Shown here: in pieces, positions 56,299 through 64,000 of the stretch | How positions within the stretch are numbered: the first letter of the stretch is position 1 | How the letters are laid out: each line of letters starts with the position of its first letter | Source: Adiantum capillus-veneris | Lineage: Eukaryota > Streptophyta > Polypodiopsida > Polypodiales > Pteridaceae | DNA length: 64,000 nucleotides | Assembly: GCA_014529385.2 (NCBI GenBank) | Contig: CM043959.1 | Span: 5,390,045 to 5,454,044, forward strand | Direction of reading: 5' to 3' | Position numbers and translations under genes: made by a program | The notes under the pieces: generated by a model | What the model was told of the DNA's origin: nothing | Seen by the model: the letters and a program-made list of their open reading frames with translations, nothing else | The model's database searches: none

Positions 56299-57056
56299 AT
56301 GGCTGACAAAGGGAAAGGCATCATGGAAGAGGGTTCCTCTTCACAGGACAGGCAGGCAATTCCTACAGGGTTTGAGGTTGGCGAGAGTTCACGGCCACGT
56401 CTGTTTGTACCTGTTGTGAATGCTCCACGAGTGTAGGGCTTTATGATTGGGCAACTTGATGATGATGCGTTCAAGACTCAATTAGTTGCCGTTGTGAATG
56501 TGTTTTCTCGAATGGTGCAAAACCCAAGGTTTATGGAGTTTTTGTAACCTCCACCAGTACCACATCAGACAAGGCAACTCACATAGCCGGTAGAGCCCGA
56601 TGAGGCTCAAGCCCAGGTACTTCATGCGTCCTAGCAGGATAGGGAGCACTCGCACGTTGCAGAGTCAGGGGCTCCAAGATAGGTTCCTTTTGTCCATGAA
56701 CAGGTGGTTAGGACGCCAATTCTACAAGTTTTGCCAGTTCAGCCCGCCACCTTTTAGAGTCTACATGTTGCATTAAATGGATAGGGATCCAGTTTCCAGG
56801 CAATGCATCAGGTTTTTCCACTACCCACGGTACATCCTGGGTATTTCGGGGATGGATCTGTGTTCCAAAGTATGGCCGGTTATGCGCCTGGAAATCAGCA
56901 GTATATGCCAGGAGCAGTGTTTGGGGAAATGCAAGGCATGATGCCAAATTCCATGTATGGTAATATTGACATGCAACAAGGCTTTCAGAGCCAGTTTGGG
57001 GTGCCACAAGGCAATTTTGGCATGGCTGGTTTTTCTGGATAGCAGCCAGACATGGC
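56299..57056 (+). pseudogene. Probable Gypsy gag remnant
   Basis: Begins MADKGKGIMEEGSSSQDRQA. It continues with GFMIGQLDDDAFKTQLVAVV and RMVQNPRFMEF and then a Pro/Gln/Met/Gly-rich stretch (MQGMMPNSMYGNIDMQQGF). At least five stops break one frame. No zinc knuckle is present. It directly precedes an LTR-like start at 57091. Assignment as gag rests on context and composition. Confidence 0.4.
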
Positions 57057-57090
57057 ACCTACGACAGAAAATGTCAATGGCCAAGGAATG

Positions 57091-58294
57091 TGTAACAAAC
57101 TGCTGACATGTCAAAGCCTAAAAAATGGAGCCAACTTACAGATGTGGCCGAGGGGCCTAAACCCTAAGAAGAACAAGTAACAAAAGAAGTCCTACCAACT
57201 TAGGGGGACCCCGTCCGATGGGGCCGCAAGTGACATAAAGGATTAAAATAAAGCAGGACCCGCACACACACAAATATTGATGACGTGGTAGATTTCCGAA
57301 AATTGCACTGGCATGATGACGTGGTAGGCTGTACGGATTTCCGTGTTTTGCAATGGCTGATGACGTGGTAGCTGTACGGATTTCCGTGATTTATGCTGGC
57401 AGCTTTTTTTTTGGCATTGCTTTTGCATCAAATGCTTTTGAGTTGAAAGGCTTTTCATGAAAAACTCCTTTTCAGGCCAAGGACCTTTTTGCAGATCAGC
57501 CAGCGTTTTTGCACTTGCAGATTCCCGGCGATAGTAGAACCACAGATCAGCCTAGCGTTTTGCATTTGCAAGAAATCCGGCAACAGCAGAACCAGCAAAA
57601 GCCCTAGCGTTTTTCCAAGAAGACTTCGAATCAGCCCTAGTGTTTTTGGTTTGCAGAGCAGCCTCGGCGTTTTGCAGATTCACCGCGACGGAACACCAAG
57701 AAACCCAAGCGTTTTCAGTTTTCAGCCTTAAGCACTCGCAGAACAAGTCCCGAACCTCGCAGATCTCACCTTCCCGCAACAGTTCCTCGTCGCATGGTGG
57801 AATACGAAGTTTGCAGTTTCAGCCCGGAAAACGCAGATTTCAGCATCTGCGTTTTCAGCGAGTCGTCGTTGTACCGTCGCCATCGACATCGTCACTGACA
57901 TAGAGTCAGAATTCAGCAGATAAAGATTTGCAGTTTTCAGCCCTTAGTGTTTTCAGATTTCATCCCGTCAACGTCGTCATCCATATCGTCGTCGACATCG
58001 TCGGCAAGTCCAAGCATTGTAAAGATTTGTGCAATCAATAGTAGACCACTCTCGCCAACGAGAGTGGGGTCTTCGGAGGAGGGTTTTACGTCTCTGGTGT
58101 CGTATTCTCTTCTCTCTCTATCTCTCAGTCTCATACACTTTCACGCATAGTGTCCATTCACTTTGTTTGTGTTCATTGCACTCTCTCATTAAGAACGGAA
58201 GGTTCTCCCTTCCATAAGAACAAAAGGAACCTTGAGCATAGTTCGGAGCATTCATCTTGAGCAAAGTTCAACATTTATTCTGCTGCACCTTACA
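57091..58294 (+). repeat. Gypsy-type LTR K
   Basis: TGTAACAAACTGCTGACATG...CACCTTACA, about 1.2 kb. The U3 part has three copies of TGACGTGG (57281, 57317, 57361) in the setting TGACGTGGTAG..GTACGGATTTCCG. The part from 57492 on is nearly identical to 60759-61549. It is followed by a primer-site-like TGGTACAGAGC (58296-58306). Confidence 0.7.
57492..57720. repeat. Minisatellite in LTR K (CAGCCCTAGCGTTTTTGCA-like)
   Basis: Units of roughly 30-40 bases with the core AGC..TAGCGTTTTTGCA recur in LTR K and again at 60700-60990 in LTR L. Confidence 0.65.
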
Positions 58295-58295
58295 T

Positions 58296-58306
58296 TGGTA
58301 CAGAGC
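58296..58306 (+). other. Primer-binding-site-like sequence
   Basis: TGGTACAGAGC is one base short of the plant TGGTATCAGAGC and lies one base after the LTR end. Confidence 0.5.
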
Positions 58307-58639
58307 TTTGGCAGTGTTCTGTATCATCAAGGAAAGAACCACAAGAACCATAGAATTTTTTTTTGCTTGTTGAGGTCGCACGAACCCAAGTTCGCTTGGG
58401 CGTGTTGATTCCTAATCGTGTTTTTGAAGAGTGACAGGAAACCCAAGAAAAAAGGGCTTGTCCAGCCTCCCCATCGTGCCTCTTTTCACTCATTGAGAGC
58501 GGACCGTGCACTTAGCGGCTGGCTAACTGACGTGAGGTGGGAAAAAGCAACCTTGGTGTGAGCGCAAGGCCGCCAAGGGGTGTGTCCGCGTAAAAGAGCA
58601 GAACTCGGGTGAAGAGAAGATCCTTCTCGAACACAGATT

Positions 58640-58770
58640 GCAAGCGAAAGAAGAACCTCAAGAACCTCAAGACCCTCAAGAACCTCAAGAACTCAAGACC
58701 CACAAGAACCCAAGTTCCTTGTGAACTTAAGAACCCAAGACCACAAGAACCCACAAGAACCCACAAATTC
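58640..58770. repeat. Minisatellite, AAGAACCTC / AAGAACCCA units
   Basis: About a dozen 9-11 base units such as AAGAACCTC, AAGACCCTC and CACAAGAACC. All three plus-strand frames are largely open across it, giving Lys/Asn, Pro/Glu or Arg/Thr repeats. Confidence 0.85.
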
Positions 58771-58912
58771 AGTGGATGGTCATCACTCAAAGCGGAATGG
58801 ATACTTCGCTTAGAGGTGATGAGCATGAGAGAGGCGAAGAAGAATTTTCCCCACCAGGAGGTTTTTTCGACCTCCCCCTTCCCCATCTACGCCAAGGATT
58901 GCACTAACTCTT

Positions 58913-59284
58913 ATGGAGGCTTTCGACAAAAGGATGATGGACAAGGAGTTCGCAGAAAGAATGGCAGCCATAGATCGTGACTACGAAGAAAGAGTGGCAG
59001 CCATAGAGCGTAAGTACGACTTGGAAGCCAAAGAAAGTCAAGCCAAAATGGATCGCGAGAACAAAGAAAGTCGAGCCAAATTGAATCACGAGAACAAAGA
59101 AAGAGAAGCAGAATTTGATGGCAAGAACAAAGCAAGACAAGAACAGAGCAACCAACACATAAAAGAGTTCTTGCGACTCTTTTCTATTCTGCAGGCGCAG
59201 TTTGCACAGAATCGGAAAAAGAGACTCTCTCAGTCTCTTCTTGTCTCAAGCATGACCCACATGATTTGCATGATGATGATTTGA
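58913..59284 (+). CDS. Coiled-coil reading frame in a non-autonomous LTR element
   Basis: 123 codons starting MEAFDKRMMDKEFAERMAAI. A strongly charged heptad-like stretch (residues about 10-85) repeats E/K-rich units such as RDYEERVAAIERKYDLEAKE and NKESRAKLNHENKEREA, predicting a long coiled coil. No zinc knuckle, protease or gag homology is recognised. It sits between LTR K and LTR L and may replace gag or be a captured gene. A following frame overlaps its end (59266). Expression is unknown. Confidence 0.4.
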   Translation: MEAFDKRMMDKEFAERMAAIDRDYEERVAAIERKYDLEAKESQAKMDRENKESRAKLNHENKEREAEFDGKNKARQEQSNQHIKEFLRLFSILQAQFAQNRKKRLSQSLLVSSMTHMICMMMI

Positions 59285-59739
59285 ATGATAATGATGAGCA
59301 TGATGATTTGCATGATGATCAAGATGTGATTTCTCACAAGCATGATGATTTGCATGAAGATGATGTGATTGTTCACAAGGATGATGTGTTAGTTGATACT
59401 TTCTCTAGTGAAGCTAACCTCATTGCAGATTCGATCAATCACGAAGAACCGATCTTGGTTCTCGAGTCGAGATTCAAAGAACCCCCTCAGGAAGAACCGA
59501 TCTTGGCTCTCGAGCCTAGGTCCAAAGAAACCTTACAGGAAGTACTATGTGTTCGAATGATTCGTCAGCATGCATTGTTCGAGTGTTTCATTCGTGATTG
59601 TTTCCTGTATTTTAGTCAGCGTCTTTATGTGATCCCTTTTCCTAGGCATGACTTATTGTACGTTGAGCACGATTCACTCATGAATGAGCACGGATGTATG
59701 CGAATTACTCATGGAAAAATGAAATGTTTGCAGTCATAA
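59266..59739 (+). CDS. Asp/His-rich reading frame
   Basis: 157 codons. Residues 1-50 are dominated by Asp and His (DEHDDLHDDQDVISHKHDD, HEDDVIVHKDDV). Then come two imperfect copies of EEPILVLESRFKEPPQ / EEPILALEPRSKETLQ, and a hydrophobic-aromatic tail (FECFIRDCFLYFSQRLYVIP). It overlaps the coiled-coil frame by 19 bases in another frame, so a single longer protein may have been split by a shift. No family recognised. Confidence 0.35.
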   Translation: MHDDDLNDNDEHDDLHDDQDVISHKHDDLHEDDVIVHKDDVLVDTFSSEANLIADSINHEEPILVLESRFKEPPQEEPILALEPRSKETLQEVLCVRMIRQHALFECFIRDCFLYFSQRLYVIPFPRHDLLYVEHDSLMNEHGCMRITHGKMKCLQS

Positions 59740-59799
59740 AAGTCACATTCCATGTCTCTTCCGTGGCATGACACATTCGTAGCAAGAGCATAAGAAAGT

Positions 59800-60192
59800 A
59801 TGAGCACCAAGCATGGGTATTTCCGCTATGAATTGCCACAGTTGATTGATTTAGATCAGCACGACAAGATTCGATCTCATTGTTTGCGTGTGTGTGGTGA
59901 ACGGTTTGGCACTCCGTCTCTTTGTTCATGTACATTGCATGCACAGTTTTTGAGGAAGACAAGATTTTTTCCAGTCACTTTACATGGAATAGGCATGTTC
60001 ATGTTTTTGTGTTGGAAGTGGTTTCAGGAATTTTTAGCTTCGGGGATTCTTGAAGAAGGTAGACGCATGACTATGGACAAAGATGAAGCATTGAAGCAGT
60101 CTCATATAACTTTGTGTCGCTTTCGGCGTGGCCCAAAGAAGCAAGCGTTGCAGACCTTTATGAAGTTCAAGTATTGCATGACCCACACATGA
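59800..60192 (+). CDS. Unrecognised reading frame, 130 codons
   Basis: Begins MSTKHGYFRYELPQLIDLDQ and has a middle hydrophobic stretch (FFPVTLHGIGMFMFLCWKWF) that could be a membrane segment or chance. Another frame covers 60114-60347. Both end near the polypurine tract at 60285, the usual place for the end of pol, but no RNase H or integrase motif is visible. Confidence 0.25.
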   Translation: MSTKHGYFRYELPQLIDLDQHDKIRSHCLRVCGERFGTPSLCSCTLHAQFLRKTRFFPVTLHGIGMFMFLCWKWFQEFLASGILEEGRRMTMDKDEALKQSHITLCRFRRGPKKQALQTFMKFKYCMTHT

Positions 60193-60284
60193 GAGTGGGC
60201 GAGAGAAGAGTCCTTTCGAGGATTCCGGATGCTATTGGCGATCTCCCTCGACGCCATACAGTTTGGTACCTGTACCTCACTTTG

Positions 60285-60296
60285 AAAAGGAGGGGA
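60285..60296 (+). other. Polypurine tract before LTR L
   Basis: AAAAGGAGGGGA immediately before TGTCACGGGAC. Confidence 0.7.
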
Positions 60297-61549
60297 TGTC
60301 ACGGGACACATCCAACCCTACGTGTCCGTGGACAAGCTACAACATGATTAGGGTTCAGTTCAGTCAAGTCAGTCTAGAATAGGAAGTGATCTGGCACTTT
60401 TGTGAGTCTGTTCGTAGACCGTGGATGTCCAGACACTTAGATTAGATGCATATCCTCTGGTTTTACACAACATGACCATCAGATTCCAGTTACATCCCAT
60501 CAGTAGCATTTTCACAGTGCATAGACCTATTTTCCCTATTTTTGACATTTTTCACTTATTTTTTTTTAGTGACTTTTGTTGGAAAGTAGGTAGGGCAATT
60601 TTGCTAAGTTAATATATAAGCAAACCAGAGTTAGCACTTTCTGGCAAAAGAGGCAGTAGGAGCTTCGGTTCAACAGGCACCTTCTCAGCAGGAACCCCCG
60701 GCAAGGCCTAGCGTTTTTGCTACAAAGGAGCGAGGCTAGTGTTTTTGCATCAAGAACCCAGATCAGCCAGCGTTTTTGCACTTGCAGATTCCTGGTGATA
60801 GTAGAACCACACATCAGACTAGCGTTTTGCATTTGCAAGACATCCGGCAACAGCAGAACGAGCAAAAGCCCTAGCGTTTTTGCAAGAAGACTTCAAATCA
60901 GCCCTAGCGTTTTTGGTTTGCAGATCAGCCCCGACGTTTTGCAGATTCACCGCGACGGAATATCAAGAAACCCAAGCGTTTTCAGTTTTCAGCCTTTAGC
61001 ACTCGCAGAACAAGTCCCGAACCTCGCAGATCTCACCTTCCCGCAGCAGTTCCTCGCCGCACGGTGGAATCCATCGAAGTTTGCAGTTTCAGCCCGGAAA
61101 ACGCAGATTTCAGCATCTGCGTTTTCAGCACGTCGTCGTTGTACCGTCGCCATCGACATCGTCACCGACATAGAGTCAGAATTCAACAGATAAAGATTTG
61201 CAGTTTTCAGCCCTTAGCGTTTTCAGATTTCATCCGGTCTCGTCGTCGTCGACATCGTCGGCAAGTCCAAGCATTGTAAAGATTTGTGCAATCAATAGTA
61301 GACCACTCTCGCCAGCGAGAGTGGGGCCTTTGGAGGAGGGTTACGTTTCTGGTGTCGTATTCTCTTCTCTTTCTATCTCTCAGTCTCATACACTTTCACG
61401 CACAGTGTCCATTCACTTTGTTTGTGTTCATTGCATTCTCTCATTAAGAACGGAAGGTTCTTCCTTCCATAAGAACAAAAGGAACCTTGAGCACAGTTCA
61501 GAGCACTCATCTTGAGCAAAGTTCAACATTCATTCCTCTGCACCTTACA
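60297..61549 (+). repeat. Gypsy-type LTR L
   Basis: TGTCACGGGACACATCC...CACCTTACA, about 1.25 kb. Its first 460 bases (U3) are unlike those of LTR K, while 60759-61549 (R-U5) is nearly identical to 57492-58294. Flanks GAATG (before K) and CTTTT (after L) do not match, so the pair is not a simple insertion. Confidence 0.65.
60613..60620 (+). promoter_or_regulatory. TATA box of LTR L
   Basis: TATATAAG about 145 bases before the region shared with LTR K; it fits the core promoter of this U3. Confidence 0.4.
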
Positions 61550-61555
61550 CTTTTC

Positions 61556-61815
61556 CCATTGTGAGCGTTGATCTACTTCTGTAACATTAGTCTTTAGTAG
61601 ATCGAGTATCGTAAGATTGGCTATCTCACTTTGGCCATCCGTTTGTGGGTGATAGGCCGAAGAGAAATTCAATCTTGTACCTAGATTTTCAAAGAGACCT
61701 TTCAAGTTTCCAGAAATTACTAGTCATTCTAGGATCTCTATCTGACACGATGGATGTTGGCAATCCATGGTTTTGAAAATCTGAGATATGAAGAGAGTTG
61801 CCATTTTGTGTGCCT
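61556..61815 (-). pseudogene. Gypsy integrase fragment
   Basis: On the minus strand [20 protein letters not shown] then, after one frameshift, [20 protein letters not shown] and [23 protein letters not shown] and HPQTDGQSE are hallmark Gypsy integrase core blocks, holding the second D and the final E of the DDE triad. It has no continuation on either side and lies between two LTR pieces of the opposite orientation. Confidence 0.8.
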
Positions 61816-61819
61816 TAAT

Positions 61820-62099
61820 TGTCACAAACTGGTGACGTGGCAACACACTCCTAGAGCAGGGCAGCAGGAAAAACAACCCAAAAAACACGTTGAATTGTTG
61901 ACGTGGCAGTGTACGGACCTCCATGATTTGCGCGTAAATTGCGGAAGCTGTTGACGTGGCAAGTTGCGTACGGAAATTCTGCATTTTAGGCTGCAGAATT
62001 CTACGCAAGAAGCTTTTGAAGCTTTTGGAGCTATTTGCTTTATTTAAAAAGAGCTCCCTATTGTATCGGCTTCGGCCGTTTCAAAATTAATGAAATCCA
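61820..62099 (+). repeat. Gypsy-type LTR M, U3-like
   Basis: TGTCACAAACTGGTGACGTGGC with TGACGTGG at 61833, 61899 and 61952. The setting is TGACGTGGCAG..GTACGGA, close to LTR K. A TATTTAAAAAG motif lies at 62041. End placed at AAATCCA before reverse transcriptase sequence; the R-U5 part is missing. Confidence 0.55.
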
Positions 62100-62895
62100 G
62101 TCTGTTTGTTTACTCGATCTTTTTGAAAGAGTTGAATGATGAGGATAGGACAAATATGTCTAAATTTGTTAAAGAACGCCAAGATTTTCTCCACACTCAT
62201 GCCGATTGCTTTTCAGAGGGCCTGCCAAGCGCGTTACCACTAGCCTGTCGTGAGGATCATACCATTGATCTGATACCTGGAAGCACACCACCAACTGGCC
62301 ACCTTACCGTGTGAGCCGAGCCCAGAACGAAGAAATTATGAACCAAGTGAAAGACCTCTTGGAAAAGGGTCTTGTCCAGCCTAGTACTTTACCGTATTGC
62401 TCTCCAGTGTTGTTGGTTTTGAAGAAAGACGGATCTTGGAGAATGTGCATTGATTATAGAGCTCTCAACAAAATCACCATCAAGAACAGATTTCCAATTC
62501 CTAGGATCGATGATATTCTTCGACTACAGGGATCCTCGTGCTTTAGCAGGATCGACTTAAAAAGCGGATATCATCATCCGAATCGCGTCGGGAGATGTCT
62601 ACAAGACAGCTTTTCGGACGACTTTTGGGTTATTTGAGTTTTTGGTGATGCCTTTTGGCCTAACCAATGCTCCTGCGACATTTAACTGGATGGTGGACAC
62701 GATTTTTCAAGAGTACAGACTATTTGTTGGCACTTTCTTTGACGACATCATTGTTTCCTCCAAGGATGAGGCAGAACATAGACAACATCTGCTACAGGTC
62801 TTTCAGGCATTACGAGATCACAAGCTGGTGATTAATGCAAAGAAAAGTGAATTTTTCCTACCCGAGATACACTTTTTGGGACATCTAGGACCATT
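62100..62895 (+). pseudogene. Gypsy reverse transcriptase
   Basis: Reads [67 protein letters not shown], then VMPFGLTNAPATFNWMVDTI, the catalytic FFDDIIVSSK and LVINAKKSEFFLPEIHFLGH. Frameshifts near 62290 and 62575 break it. It ends abruptly at 62896 in R-U5-like LTR sequence. No gag or protease precedes it. Confidence 0.85.
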
Positions 62896-62896
62896 G

Positions 62897-63195
62897 TATC
62901 AGCATTTGTGCAATCTTAAGCAAATACCTCTCCTAGCAATAGAGAGGGGGGCCCTTGGAGGGGGGTTTGGGACCCCATATGGTGCTTGTCTCTCTCTCTC
63001 TCTCTACTGTCAGAGAGCTCCATTGTATCAGCTCACCTTTGTATCAGCTTTCATCCCACCCCTACCCTCTATTTTCTTTTTAGTTCTTTGTACTTTTTGT
63101 ACCCAGACCTGGTATTAGATTCACCACATGTAACCTTTTGGTTTCATAGGTCATTTTGGCCTTTTGAAGACGTTAATATTACATTTCTTTTCATT

Positions 63196-63236
<41 letters not shown>

Positions 63237-63351
63237 TTGCACATCTCTCATCAAGTAAAAGGAACTATCTTGTTCAGTAAAAGGAACCTTGAGTACACAC
63301 TGAGCACTCATCCTGAGCATACACCATCAATCACTTCCGCTGCACATTACA
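62897..63351 (+). repeat. R-U5-like LTR fragment
   Basis: GTATCAGCATTTGTGCAATC and AATAGAGAGG resemble the R-U5 of K and L (GATTTGTGCAATCAATAG, CGAGAGTGGGG). It ends GAGCACTCATCCTGAGC and CTGCACATTACA, the same terminal words. Contains a CT tract (about 63200-63231). Confidence 0.55.
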
Positions 63352-64000
63352 GTCAGGCAGAAGCTGCATGGAACCTTCCTCGCAGCGCCTATTTCATGAT
63401 CTCTACACGGCTGACCAGCTGGAAAGGGGGAGCCTCTCAGAAGTTTCATGGGGATTTCCAGCCACCTTCCTCGCATGTTCTACGTAGACAGTCGTGGGCA
63501 GCTGCTTAAGCGTCTCCTACCACAAAGAAGCTTCCTCTTCAGCTCCAAAAGGTCAATGGGGAAGGTGCCCATGCAACTTCTTTGTGGTTTCAACTTCCAG
63601 GAAACTTCTCTTCACCCTATTTCAGAACAGCTGGCCAATCAGATATGCTGTGCTTGCCAATTGGCACTATTTGACTGAAAATTGCAGATGGCTGTCAAAT
63701 AGGCAGGTCTTACCCAGGGTTGACATGTTCAAATGTCCTTCGCTAGTACAGTCCGAGCCTCCGAGGTTAGTACGGTACAAAATGAACTAAGCCAAAGCTA
63801 GTACGATACAGAGTCTAGAAAAGAGCTTAGGATACCAAAGTTGAAAGGGCCCAAATAGCATCTTTGCAGCACAGGAGGCTTGAACTTTGGCCCCACATCC
63901 TTGAGCCTTGGGCCTTGGCTCATGGGCCAAAACTTGCTCAAAACAACAGCTGGCCAGTCAACGGTCAAACTGCGGACGCCTAACATACTAGTTTATAGAG
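63352..64000. other. Unassigned 3' end of the window
   Basis: Overlapping open stretches in all plus-strand frames (63237-63790) but no domain recognised. It follows an LTR-like end, so it may be internal retrotransposon sequence. It contains direct words TTAGTACGGTACAAA / CTAGTACGATACAGA (63761-63812). Confidence 0.35.

Overview
The window looks like repeat-rich nuclear DNA of a land plant. LTR elements are primed from the plant-typical site TGGTATCAGAGC (49726-49737, 39730-39741 and, inverted, 12461-12472 and 30379-30390). A CACTA transposon, an L1-like LINE, Copia and Gypsy elements and GT-AG introns are all present. I see no intact host protein gene, no rRNA and no true tRNA, and the species cannot be named from this sequence.

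Layout. 1-4660: AT-rich DNA with no convincing gene. 4668-5438: tail of an old Copia element with its 3' LTR. 6398-24293: two tandem copies of a broken ankyrin-repeat gene, each split by a different transposon. Copy 1 holds Copia A (7469-12702, minus, 5-bp target duplication TAAAG). Copy 2 holds an 8.76-kb CACTA element (14531-23287, duplication AGT). The CACTA element carries a decayed TNP2-type transposase, an array of long palindromes, GTTAN pentamer repeats and a nested, internally deleted Copia.

24918-45740: a nested stack inside one LINE. The LINE reads on the minus strand and is bounded by the 14-bp duplication AATACAGGTGTATT. It was split by Copia F. The long LTR of Copia F was then entered by a non-coding LTR element (LARD-like, 153-bp LTRs), which contains a 3.8-kb antisense copy of its own 3' half. 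About 7 kb (37109-44110) was afterwards inverted. Undoing that inversion on paper heals the LINE, heals the LARD internal sequence, and turns the LARD flanks into a matching 5-bp duplication in a recognisable empty site.

45741-49498: unassigned DNA with a SINE-like pol III motif and a decayed Gypsy-type LTR. 49504-54631: Copia B (plus, duplication CCCTT), the same family as A, followed by a gag remnant of the same family (54950-56003). 56004-64000: Gypsy debris. It includes a non-autonomous element whose two LTRs share R-U5 but have different U3 regions, with coiled-coil and Asp/His-rich reading frames inside, then inverted integrase and reverse transcriptase fragments.

The genes do not form a pathway. 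The window records successive insertion, internal duplication, template-switch-like copying and inversion. All positions, alignments and translations were read by eye, so identities are approximate.
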